Assembly (NCBI GenBank): GCA_021780495.1
Contig: JAJXYO010000016.1
Location: 55,987-119,986, forward strand
Length of the DNA: 64,000 nucleotides
Direction of reading: 5' to 3'
Source of the DNA: Deltaproteobacteria bacterium
GTDB lineage: Bacteria; Desulfobacterota; Desulfuromonadia; Geobacterales; Pseudopelobacteraceae
Part shown: in pieces, positions 46,501-53,803 of the stretch
How positions within the stretch are numbered: the first letter of the stretch is position 1
Layout: each line of letters opens with the position of its first letter
Position numbers and translations under genes: made by a program
The notes under the pieces: generated by a model
What the model was told of the DNA's origin: nothing
Database searches by the model: none
Seen by the model: only the letters and a program-made list of their open reading frames with translations

Positions 46501-47566
46501 TGAACGGCGTGGAGTTGCTCTTGGTCAACGTTACGGTCTGGCCCGTAAGGTTGCTCCCGGTCACGTTGACCGTAGGAGCCGACTGATCAGAGGGCATGAC
46601 GTCGCCCGAGCTGATCTTGCCATCACTGTTCATGTCGATCAGAGCATACAGGGAGTAGGTGCCGTTGGGGACGCTGGTACTGTTGGTGGTGATGGTAAAG
46701 GCATTACCGTTAAGTTGCGGAGAACTGTTTACATAGGCGACGGCGACTGGTCCTCCCTTGCCCGTCTGGTCCACGAGCGCTATGTAGAGATTCCCCGCCG
46801 GGTTGGTTATCCCCGACAGGTTTATGGTGCCGGTGATGGTGAAGCCGGGTGTCGGCGGGTTGATGGTCTTTGAGGCGACCGCAGTGGCCGTCGATTGAGT
46901 GTTGCCGACAAGGGCGGTCACCTGTATGTAGAGAGGCGTGCCGTTGGGAACATGGAAAATGGCAAAGGTCTGATCCCCCGCAGGAATGTTTATGTATGTG
47001 GGCGTGGTGCCACTTGTCGGTATGGTATTGGTTGTGGAGTAGTAGACATTGTAGGAGTCGGCATTGTCAATCGTGTTGCCGTTGGTGTCTTGCAACGTTT
47101 GCCATCCAACAAAGGCTCCGTTGTCGCCGGGGATGATCTGCGCCCCCAAGGGTGCCACCGGCGAAACGTTCGGAGCGGGGCTGAAATTCACTGTGGTGTT
47201 GCTGTCGAGCGTGTGGTCGCTGCCGCTGATGGTGATGGCCCCGGGGGAGCTCCAGGTCGGGTCGGCCGGATGGAGACGACCGGTGCTGGAACCGTCCACG
47301 AAGGCCTTGAGGGTGTAGGTGCCGTTGGGAACGCCATGGATCTGGAAGGCGGTGCCAGGCGTGGGAGCCGGGATGCTGAGACCCAGGCCGGTATCTCCCC
47401 CATTCTGCTGCAGAGACATGTACACCCGGCCGCTCCTGGCAGTGTTGTTCGTCACCGTGCCGTTGATGATCCAGGCATGCGCCGCAGCCGCCGAAGACAC
47501 CATCAGGCAGACAACCAGCAACAGCCGCCCCACCCATCTTGCCATTCCAAAATTCTTGATTTTCAT
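43508..47566 (-). CDS. large exported protein with Ig-like, IPT/TIG and carboxypeptidase-regulatory-type repeats
   Basis: The 1352-residue product has a clear signal peptide (GRLLLVVCLMVSSAAAAHA, to about residue 31). Several carboxypeptidase-regulatory-like beta-sandwich units follow, each with the pattern ISGTITN...TGATI...TFTINNLPSGT (about 30-330, 660-900, 890-1010). There is an IPT/TIG domain near 600 (SFTPASAVPGTVVTLTGINF), fibronectin-like parts, and a Big_3-type Ig domain at about 1200-1290 (GTVQLYVDGN, AVYSGDTTY). There is no sorting motif, PEP-CTERM or autotransporter barrel. The composition is rich in Thr, Ser, Asn and Gly, typical of secreted adhesins or matrix proteins. Preceded by a leader with a terminator and a small ORF. 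Confidence 0.85.
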   Translation of the reverse strand: MKIKNFGMARWVGRLLLVVCLMVSSAAAAHAWIINGTVTNNTARSGRVYMSLQQNGGDTGLGLSIPAPTPGTAFQIHGVPNGTYTLKAFVDGSSTGRLHPADPTWSSPGAITISGSDHTLDSNTTVNFSPAPNVSPVAPLGAQIIPGDNGAFVGWQTLQDTNGNTIDNADSYNVYYSTTNTIPTSGTTPTYINIPAGDQTFAIFHVPNGTPLYIQVTALVGNTQSTATAVASKTINPPTPGFTITGTINLSGITNPAGNLYIALVDQTGKGGPVAVAYVNSSPQLNGNAFTITTNSTSVPNGTYSLYALIDMNSDGKISSGDVMPSDQSAPTVNVTGSNLTGQTVTLTKSNSTPFINTTHYQDSSTPPNEGYNVVLGAKAKTEVLTNFTVNSGPSNGLSYPIDLGLNSWGEFQAWLNVNSNRPQPADAYNVTINYANGIAPDTLNLNPTVVLDSFATSLAPAGTFPFAAITNPVTTNFTWGAPATPPSLTPYTFSLWSSIPGFPGNNNQYSNMPSSTLAQSVSGLTYADGVTNGWTVSVQDAAGNQAQKSVTLTYTSAPAITSFTPASAVPGTVVTLTGINFDPTLANNTVTFNGTATPAVVQSATTTQLTVVVPNGASSGIIQVTVGSKSGSSPTTITILPTITVNGRVTDFVSGLNVTGATVTINSAILTTSTTTTGADPSPNYSFSNVPSGTNFTLSITATGYDPAYSGTINTGTNITRNFPMYAAGTVTGWNGGAGQGVIRGRVIDNTNPNSSTNGIIGATVSTPGYTIVYANNDAAQTPNPALTSTTSNGVFYILHVPDGTTLTMTATATGYVFMPATATATAHANAVTFSTNRGYPAISVSGTITNSAKTGLTGATIAQLGTSNTTTSTTGGAFTINNLPSGTSFELKMSLDPTYVPNYTGPITSSNSFALPSPVVLLTPTEFAALGISSGKGAVIGRVANMQNLAAPINGMQVTASPYTVLYYDQTYNSGTGGFNPAATATDASGMFIVMNVDEGASVNVNATGYLNNISGFTNLTTHANAVSEIAVPCNVPSVSAGYLPPYLNPSSLTVLTSHATPTISSQVYVPWSIASAAAPGLFAQIGYGPSGTDPSTWANSQWTTANYSSSGGNNYFYAASFISPATAGTYAYVFRYSSFGGPYTYIGTTVFSGPAQPSNSGTLTVNTPISTTTALALNSGANPSIFGQGVGFTATVSPAAATGTVQLYVDGNLVASSIISSGSASFAPITNLTVGPHTITAVYSGDTTYDVSTSAGLSQTVNDGIKIGSIGNFLTLQSAITVAVDTNVLLLRDTRFAEDLIVNRTLPFTITLNGGLSSDFTTPVGITSVRSLRIQQGRVNAVRLVVKPD

Positions 47567-47613
47567 ACATCACCCCTTGCAAAGTTTTTTCAGATCGTTG
47601 GAGTTGAGAACAG

Positions 47614-47652
47614 AATAAAAGACCCATACCCCCGAGATACGGGTACGGGTCT
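47614..47652 (-). terminator. terminator in the leader of the giant surface-protein gene
   Basis: On the minus strand AGACCCGTACCC pairs with GGGTATGGGTCT (one G-T pair), followed by TTTTATT. It lies about 50 bases before the 47566 start, between the small ORF and the big gene. It either ends the upstream transcript or acts as an attenuator. Confidence 0.8.
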
Positions 47653-47668
47653 GTGAATTAGCTTATTA

Positions 47669-47764
47669 TTATCTGACGACTGCGGCGCTGATTGGGGCGT
47701 ACAGCATGCAATTTGAACGTACCGCACGGCAGGTTTTGCTCCGCAATTTACGTGACTGTTTCAT
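47669..47764 (-). CDS. 31-residue small ORF with conserved-looking basic/Cys sequence
   Basis: ATG 47764 is preceded by GGCGGGGG at about five bases, and the frame runs 31 codons to TAA. The product begins MKQSRKLRSKTCRAVRSNC and ends CMLYAPISAAVVR: basic first half, two cysteines, short hydrophobic end. It lies between nadB and the terminator that precedes the giant surface-protein gene. It could be a leader peptide, a small peptide in its own right, or chance. I do not recognise a family. Confidence 0.45.
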   Translation of the reverse strand: MKQSRKLRSKTCRAVRSNCMLYAPISAAVVR

Positions 47765-47865
47765 GATACCCCCGCCAGACGATCACTGAGTGAATTAAAA
47801 CACTTTTAATAACGCATGGTTAATTGTGACAATATGACGTAATAGTACCAAAAAAAAGAAGGATA

Positions 47866-49464
47866 TTAAAACTGTTTCTTTGCAAAACTATCTTTCCTGC
47901 CGCCGATCTCATCCCGTTCCGGGTAATCGATGGTATAGTGCAGGCCGCGCGATTCCTTGCGCATCTGGGCGCAGGTGACGATCAGTTCGGCCACGGTGGC
48001 GATGTTGCGCAGTTCTACCAGGTCCGAGGTTACGTTGAAGTTCCAGTAGTATTCCTCGATCTCGTCCTGGATCAGTTTGATGCGTCGCATGGCTCGCGCC
48101 AGACGTTTATCCGAGCGGACGATACCGACGTAGTTCCACATGGTGCGGCGGATCTCATCCCAGTTCTGTGAGACCACGACCATCTCGTCGCTGTTGGTGG
48201 CAGTGCCCGAATCCCAGGCCGGGATCTCCCGCTGATCGTGCTGCAGGGTCTTCAGTGCCTCGGTTGAATGCTGGAAGGCCCGTCCGGCGTAGACCGCTGC
48301 TTCCAGCAAGGAGTTGCTGGCCAGGCGGTTGCCGCCATGCAGGCCGGTGAAAGCGGTCTCTCCAATGGCGTACAGGCCGGGGATGTCGGTCTCGGCGTCC
48401 GTGTTGACCGCGACGCCGCCGCACAGATAGTGGGCGGCCGGGACGACCGGCAGCCACTCCTTGGTCATGTCCAGGCCGAAATCCAGACAGGTCTGGTAGA
48501 TGTTGGGGAAGCGGTTACGGACGATATCGGGCGGTTCGTGGGTGATGTCCAGGTAGACGCAGTCGTCGCCGCTGGTCTTCATCTCATTATCGATGGCCCG
48601 GGCCACGATATCGCGCGGGGCCAGGTCCTTGAGCTTGTGGTACTTCTCCATGAAGGCGGTACCGTCGCGGCGGCGCAGGACGGCCCCCTCGCCGCGCACC
48701 GCTTCCGAGATCAGGAACGATTTGGCCAGGGGGTGGAAGAGGGTGGTGGGGTGGAACTGCATGAACTCCATGTTGGCGATGGTGGCCCCGGCCCGGTAAG
48801 CCATGGCGACGCCGTCGCCGGAGGCGACATCCGGGTTGCAGGTGTACAGGTAGACCTTGCCGGCCCCGCCGCTGGCCAGCAGGGTGATCGTGGAGGCGAA
48901 GGTTACAACCTGACCGCTGTTGATGTCCAGGACATAGGCCCCCAGACAGCGGTTTTCGCCCGTTGGTGTTTTTTCCAGTTTGGCGGTGGTGATCAGATCG
49001 ATGGCGATGTGATGCTCATAGACCTGGATATTGGGATGCTGGCGGACCGCTACCACCAGGGCCCGCTCGATTTCGCGGCCGGTGATGTCCTCGGCATGCA
49101 GGATGCGCCGGGCACTGTGCCCTCCTTCGCGGGTCAGATCATAATCGTCGCTGTCGTTAGTGGTGAATTTGACGCCCCATTCAATCAGGTTGCGGATGGT
49201 CTGGGGGCCTTCCTCTACGACCATGCGGACTACATCCTCGTGGCAGATACCGGCTCCGGCCACCATGGTGTCCTCGATATGGGCCTCGAAGGAGTCTTCG
49301 GCCGAAAATACCGATGCAATGCCGCCTTGGGCATATTTGGTGGCTGATTCGGAGATGTCACGCTTGGTAACAATGGCGACGCTGCCATGGTTGGCTGCCT
49401 GGAGGGCATAGGAGAGACCGGCGATGCCGCTGCCGATGACGAGAAAATCGCTTTCAGTACGCAT
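47866..49464 (-). CDS. nadB: L-aspartate oxidase
   Basis: First enzyme of de novo NAD synthesis: FAD-dependent oxidation of aspartate to iminoaspartate. The product (532 residues from MRTESDFLVIGSGIAGLSYA) has the FAD-binding start, KYAQGGIASV, EGGHSARRILHAED, GLYAIGE and GNRLASNSLLEA motifs of the succinate dehydrogenase/aspartate oxidase superfamily. GGAAGG lies upstream of the ATG. The extra ten residues of the longer reading (to 49494) are not conserved. In anaerobes fumarate is the likely acceptor. Confidence 0.95.
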   Translation of the reverse strand: MRTESDFLVIGSGIAGLSYALQAANHGSVAIVTKRDISESATKYAQGGIASVFSAEDSFEAHIEDTMVAGAGICHEDVVRMVVEEGPQTIRNLIEWGVKFTTNDSDDYDLTREGGHSARRILHAEDITGREIERALVVAVRQHPNIQVYEHHIAIDLITTAKLEKTPTGENRCLGAYVLDINSGQVVTFASTITLLASGGAGKVYLYTCNPDVASGDGVAMAYRAGATIANMEFMQFHPTTLFHPLAKSFLISEAVRGEGAVLRRRDGTAFMEKYHKLKDLAPRDIVARAIDNEMKTSGDDCVYLDITHEPPDIVRNRFPNIYQTCLDFGLDMTKEWLPVVPAAHYLCGGVAVNTDAETDIPGLYAIGETAFTGLHGGNRLASNSLLEAAVYAGRAFQHSTEALKTLQHDQREIPAWDSGTATNSDEMVVVSQNWDEIRRTMWNYVGIVRSDKRLARAMRRIKLIQDEIEEYYWNFNVTSDLVELRNIATVAELIVTCAQMRKESRGLHYTIDYPERDEIGGRKDSFAKKQF

Positions 49465-49632
49465 GAAGGTGCACCTTCCTGATAGTGTATACAAAGATGG
49501 GCTGAATTATTGACTTCACTGAATGGTTTGTCAAGTAGAGAGAGGTCAGGGCACTATTCTTAATGGTGGACTTTTAGTGATGTCTGCGTGATTATTGCGC
49601 CTGCAATTTTAACTGGAACAGGACGAGACTCC

Positions 49633-50862
49633 ATGCTGATAGCCGATTTACACATTCATTCCCGCTATTCACGCGGCTGCAGCCGTGATCTGTCACCGGA
49701 AACCCTCTGGAAGTGGTCGCAACTCAAGGGCATTGACGTTGTCGGGACCGGTGATTTTACCCACCCAGGTTGGGTTGAAGAATTGCAGGCAAAGCTGGAG
49801 CCGGATGACGGCGGCCTGCTGAAGGCCAGGTCGGCCTTGCAACTGCCGGACGTGTATCCTTCCTGCCGCGCTGAGGTGCGATTTCTGTTGAGCGCCGAGA
49901 TTAGCTGTATCTATCGTCGCCACGACCGCACCCGCAAGGTGCATCTGGTTCTGCTGGCGCCTGATTTTCCGACGGTGCGCAGGATAAATGTTGCTCTGTC
50001 CGCTATCGGAAATCTGTCAGCGGACGGTCGCCCGATCCTGGGACTGGATGCGTATCGCCTGCTTGAGATCGTGTTGGCCATTTCTCCGGAGATACTGGTG
50101 ATTCCGGCCCATGCCTGGACGCCGCACTTCTCCGTATTCGGTGCTTTTTCCGGTTTTGATTCCCTGGAGGAATGTTTCGGTGATTTGACGCCGCATATCC
50201 GCGCCATAGAGACCGGACTTTCCTCCGATCCTGTCATGAATCGTCGCCTTCCTGCCTTGGACGGCATACAGCTGATATCCTGCTCTGATGCACACTCCCC
50301 CGCCAAACTGGGGCGAGAGGCTACAATTTTCAGTGTCCGGAGGGACTATAACGCCATCACCTCAGCGATTTCATCCGGGAGGGGACTGGCCGGCACCATC
50401 GAGTTCTTTCCCCAGGAGGGTAAATATTTCCTGGATGGACACCGGGACTGCCAGATCTGCCTGCAGCCGGAGGAGACCCGTTCCTACGGCGGCAGATGCC
50501 CGCAATGCGGCGGAAAGCTGACGGTGGGGGTGCTGCACCGGGTGGAAGAACTGGCTTGTCGGACTGCGGCAGAGCAGCCGGATCATTTTCCGCCATTTGA
50601 ATCGCTTGTTCCACTGGTGGAATTGATCGCTTCCATCCTAGGGTTTGGAACGGCCTCGAAGCGGGTTCAGTCGATGTATTTTGGGCTGTTGGAGTGCCTG
50701 GGAAGCGAGTTCCATATCCTGCGCGACGTGCCTGAAGACGACATTGCCCGTGCTTCTTCTCAGGCTGTGGCAACGGCCATAATCAATATGCGCAAGGGTA
50801 TCGTTAATATCAATCCGGGCTACGATGGTTTGTTCGGCAAGGTTATGCCGGTTCCGGCTTGA
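49633..50862 (+). CDS. endonuclease Q-like PHP-domain protein
   Basis: The 409-residue protein begins MLIADLHIHSRYSRGCSRD, the PHP metal-binding motif, and continues with VGTGDFTHPGW and IPAHAWTPHFS. A zinc-finger-type segment CQIC...RCPQCGG lies near residue 280. This domain order and length match EndoQ of Thermococcales and Bacillus, which nicks DNA 5' of deaminated bases (uracil, hypoxanthine) and AP sites. Activity is inferred. It stands alone between nadB (divergent) and rsmD. Confidence 0.8.
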   Translation: MLIADLHIHSRYSRGCSRDLSPETLWKWSQLKGIDVVGTGDFTHPGWVEELQAKLEPDDGGLLKARSALQLPDVYPSCRAEVRFLLSAEISCIYRRHDRTRKVHLVLLAPDFPTVRRINVALSAIGNLSADGRPILGLDAYRLLEIVLAISPEILVIPAHAWTPHFSVFGAFSGFDSLEECFGDLTPHIRAIETGLSSDPVMNRRLPALDGIQLISCSDAHSPAKLGREATIFSVRRDYNAITSAISSGRGLAGTIEFFPQEGKYFLDGHRDCQICLQPEETRSYGGRCPQCGGKLTVGVLHRVEELACRTAAEQPDHFPPFESLVPLVELIASILGFGTASKRVQSMYFGLLECLGSEFHILRDVPEDDIARASSQAVATAIINMRKGIVNINPGYDGLFGKVMPVPA

Positions 50863-50992
50863 CGCTTCTGCATATTTAGGGTAATTTTCCGGAAGATTAG
50901 CACGTTACAAACGTTTTCTTGTTCACATGCCGCCTGTGTGAACGCACATCTATGTTTATTAATTAGGTAGGAATGATGTGAGGTGGTCCGGC

Positions 50993-51556
50993 TTGCGCGT
51001 GATTGCAGGTAGTGCTCGGGGGGTGCGGCTGGCGGCACCCGATGGAATGAAGACCCGCCCCACATCCGACCGGGTCAAAGAGGCTCTCTTCAGTATTCTT
51101 GCCAGCCGACGCGCGTTTGAAAATATGCGGGTTCTGGACGTCTGTGCCGGTACCGGCAGTCTGGGGATTGAGGCGCTAAGCCGTGGCTCTTCATCCTGTT
51201 GTTTCATCGAGCATGATCGCAAGGTACTGAAAGTCCTGGAGCGCAATCTTTCTGCAACCGGATTTGCAGCCAGATCTGAATGTGTCGCGCTGGATGCACG
51301 CCAGGGTTTGCAACTGTTGTCACGCCAAGGAAAATGTTTTGATCTGGTCTTTTTTGATCCGCCATATGCCTCCGGCCTGTATGCATCCATACCGGGTGAC
51401 ATGAGCTCTCTGTCACTCATGGCGGATCAAGGCCTGCTGGTGATAGAGTGCCCCTCCAAAATGCCGGTGGCAGAGCGATTTGGCATGCTTGTCAGGGTTG
51501 ACCATCGGGTCTATGGCGACACAGCGCTTGAATTTTTTGTCAGGGAGTCTCAATGA
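50993..51556 (+). CDS. rsmD: 16S rRNA (guanine966-N2)-methyltransferase
   Basis: RsmD methylates G966 of 16S rRNA. The product has SARG near the start, LDVCAGTGSLGIEALSRG (SAM motif I), and the catalytic FFDPPYASG. I chose TTG 50993 (RVIAGSARG) because GAGGTGG lies upstream and this matches the family start; GTG 50978 (five residues longer, AGGA upstream) is the alternative. It overlaps coaD by four bases (ATGA). Confidence 0.93.
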   Translation: MRVIAGSARGVRLAAPDGMKTRPTSDRVKEALFSILASRRAFENMRVLDVCAGTGSLGIEALSRGSSSCCFIEHDRKVLKVLERNLSATGFAARSECVALDARQGLQLLSRQGKCFDLVFFDPPYASGLYASIPGDMSSLSLMADQGLLVIECPSKMPVAERFGMLVRVDHRVYGDTALEFFVRESQ

Positions 51557-52038
51557 AGAAGATCGCTGTTTATCCCGGATCCTTCGACCCGATCACCTAT
51601 GGTCACCTGGATATCATCAATCGGGGTCTCAAGGTATTCGATGAGGTGGTTGTCGCCGTCGCCTGCAACTCCCAGAAAAATGCCCTGTTCAGTTTTGATG
51701 AACGGGTAGACATGATCCGGCAGGTTGTAGGGAATCAGGAACGGGTCACGGTTGATACGTTTACCGGACTTCTGATAGATTATGTCGCTTATAAAAAGGC
51801 ACATGTCATCATCAGAGGCCTGCGGGCCATATCGGATTTCGAGTACGAGTTCCAGATAGCCCAGATGAACAGCTGCATCAGTCAGAACGTGGAAACGCTC
51901 TTTATGATGACCTCGCTTCAGTACGGGTACCTTTCGTCTTCGATCGTCAAGGAGGTCTGCTCACTTAATGGTAACATTGACGGGTTTGTTCCGCCCGAGG
52001 TCAAGAAGGCCCTGCGCGGCAAGTACGGTCTGGACTGA
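51553..52038 (+). CDS. coaD: phosphopantetheine adenylyltransferase
   Basis: CoaD transfers AMP to 4'-phosphopantetheine in CoA synthesis. The 161-residue product has the KKIAVYPGSFDPITYGHLD start with the TxxH-type motif, RGLRAISDFEYEFQ, and SSSIVKEV near the C-terminus. The length is normal; the start overlaps rsmD. Confidence 0.97.
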   Translation: MKKIAVYPGSFDPITYGHLDIINRGLKVFDEVVVAVACNSQKNALFSFDERVDMIRQVVGNQERVTVDTFTGLLIDYVAYKKAHVIIRGLRAISDFEYEFQIAQMNSCISQNVETLFMMTSLQYGYLSSSIVKEVCSLNGNIDGFVPPEVKKALRGKYGLD

Positions 52039-52056
52039 TACCGGCAGGCCACCGGT

Positions 52057-52090
52057 CAGGAGGCGCCGCCACGGCGCCTCCTGTTTTTTT
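52057..52090 (+). terminator. rsmD-coaD terminator
   Basis: CAGGAGGCGCCG (52057-52068), loop CCA, CGGCGCCTCCTG (52072-52083), then seven T. Very strong. Confidence 0.95.
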
Positions 52091-52199
52091 GTACGTTATA
52101 TATTGTTGCTGCATTTCTTTTTGCAGATATACTTGTTGTTACCGTACGTATCCTGTTTGTCAGGGTCAGCACAGCAGATACCCCCGCGAGGTGCGCACC

Positions 52200-52391
52200 A
52201 TGATCACCCAAGACATGATTATCGCCGATATCATCAGGCAGCATCCCAAAACGCTCCCCGTATTTCAGAAGTTCAATCTCGACTGCTACGAATGTCAGAT
52301 CGCCGATCTGGAAACCCTCGAACATGGCGCTGGTGTGCATAAGGTCGCCATCGCCGAGCTGCTCGATGAGCTGAATCGCGCACTGGCATAA
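52200..52391 (+). CDS. DUF1858 redox-disulfide-type small protein
   Basis: The 63-residue protein (MITQDMIIADIIRQHPK) has the DUF1858 pattern with CYECQIADLETL, the CxxC pair, near residue 27. It is seen in hybrid-cluster-protein and other anaerobic redox contexts. The ATG at 52200 has GAGGTG upstream; longer readings are not conserved. The function is not known. Confidence 0.85.
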   Translation: MITQDMIIADIIRQHPKTLPVFQKFNLDCYECQIADLETLEHGAGVHKVAIAELLDELNRALA

Positions 52392-52473
52392 CCCTCGGCG
52401 GATTTTTGACAAGAAGGGATTGCTGTCAACGCATTAATTCCGTCAGCCAGAGCCGGGGTTTGGAGCTGAAATC

Positions 52474-53550
52474 ATGAGTGAAATGGACCAGTACGCCGGA
52501 AGCTTTTCCACCGGAATGAAAGTCGGAGTCGGCATCCCCTTGCCCAATGCCGAGATTTTCAATGACTGGGCCATTATCCACGAAATAGATGAAGATCTGG
52601 TTTCCTTGCAGCTTTCCCGCGATCAGCTACCGGTCAGGGTTACGCTGCATGTGGGCCAGATTCTTGAGCTGCGTGGTGGGAAGGAAGGCAATGCCTATTC
52701 CTGCCGGGCTATTATCGTCAGCGAGGGCTATGCCAAAGAGTTACTGCTACGCCTGATCGGTGAAATCGTCTCCGATGAACTGCGTGAGTTCTACCGCATC
52801 GATGCCTTTCTGCCCATAAAGTATTACATCTCGCAGGAGCAGCACCCCGAACTACTCAAAAAACAGTGGGAGCTCCGCCGGGAGCAGCGTTTTGCCCATA
52901 ATCTTGCTCGCCGGCAGAGGCGGTGGGATAGTGAGTTGATTGACGGTGAGGCCGAACTGCCCCATGAAAAGCGGCAGGAAGATGCTGCCAGTGATGGCGA
53001 TCAGGAAGATAAGACCTGGGATACCATCATACCGCTTGCAGCTAATATAAGCGGTGGCGGTCTGCGCATCATGACTCACCAAGATTTCGACTATGGTGAA
53101 TATGTTTTGTTGGAGATCCTTGTGCCAGCGCCCCGCCGAATAGTGGATGCGGTGGTACGGGTGGTCTTCGCCAACCGCAATTACGCAGCTGGCGATGACC
53201 ATGAATATTTCAACACCGGTTTGCAATTTGTCTATATCGATGAACGTGACCGCGATTCGATCCTCAATCATATCTCTACTGTTCAGCTCAAACGGATCCG
53301 TCAACTACGGGAAAAATATCTTTTCCGGTCACCCCTTGATGTCGATGAGGAAGAAGCCCGCCTGTCTTTGCCAGGGATTACATGGCAAGAGCTTGCCAAA
53401 ACGGCTCTTATATGGGCGGTCATGATTGCAATTGTACTGGTGTTGATAAAATATTTCAAAAATTATGCCATAGAGCACCCCCCCAATGAGATCGGTGAAG
53501 TATTTGATAAGGCGATTAAAAAATACATAGAACAGCAACATAGCCGCTGA
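52474..53550 (+). CDS. PilZ-domain-like protein with C-terminal membrane segment
   Basis: The 358-residue product has an N-terminal YcgR-like beta region (about 10-100), then REFYRIDAFLPI (PilZ-type Arg-rich start), an acidic/basic spacer (about 130-180), and ANISGGGLRI (the second PilZ motif, [D/N]xSxxG) near residue 190. A single hydrophobic segment, WAVMIAIVLVLIKYF, lies near residue 310. PilZ domains bind c-di-GMP; some Geobacter ones may respond to cGAMP. The membrane tail is unusual for a PilZ protein. No partner gene is adjacent. Confidence 0.78.
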   Translation: MSEMDQYAGSFSTGMKVGVGIPLPNAEIFNDWAIIHEIDEDLVSLQLSRDQLPVRVTLHVGQILELRGGKEGNAYSCRAIIVSEGYAKELLLRLIGEIVSDELREFYRIDAFLPIKYYISQEQHPELLKKQWELRREQRFAHNLARRQRRWDSELIDGEAELPHEKRQEDAASDGDQEDKTWDTIIPLAANISGGGLRIMTHQDFDYGEYVLLEILVPAPRRIVDAVVRVVFANRNYAAGDDHEYFNTGLQFVYIDERDRDSILNHISTVQLKRIRQLREKYLFRSPLDVDEEEARLSLPGITWQELAKTALIWAVMIAIVLVLIKYFKNYAIEHPPNEIGEVFDKAIKKYIEQQHSR

Positions 53551-53702
53551 GTGCGGGCGAGTTACCTTGGTCTTGTTAATCTGCTACACCGTTGCCTTGC
53601 CCCCGATCGGTCAATTCCGCACTGCATGCACGACATTGAAGCACCGTCCAGGATTGGTTCCCGCATGCAGGATTATGAGATCACGATATGGCTAAATAAA
53701 TA

Positions 53703-53730
53703 TTGCAATAAAACGCATTTTTATTATAAT
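53703..53730 (+). promoter_or_regulatory. sigma-70 promoter of the Hya hydrogenase operon
   Basis: TTGCAA (53703-53708), 16-nt spacer, TATAAT (53725-53730, consensus). CGCATT...AATGCG around the -10 forms a small inverted repeat that might be an operator. The leader is about 67 nt. The remaining gap, 53551-53702, shows nothing else. Confidence 0.6.
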
Positions 53731-53803
53731 GCGAAAAATATGTCAGGCAGCAATATCACATACACGTCTTGTTCAGTTACTCCAGCACAGAGAGGGGTTC
53801 CGC

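Noticed and set aside
47700..47764. Possible GEMM-I (c-di-GMP/cGAMP) riboswitch in the leader of the giant surface-protein gene
   Set aside because: The GAGCAAA-like stretch lacks the GACGCAAAGCC core and the tetraloop-receptor pattern; the same stretch reads as part of a small ORF.
53665..53695. GG-N10-GC match upstream of the hydrogenase operon as a sigma-54 promoter
   Set aside because: The -12 part reads CCGC instead of TTGC, and a near-consensus sigma-70 promoter is present downstream.
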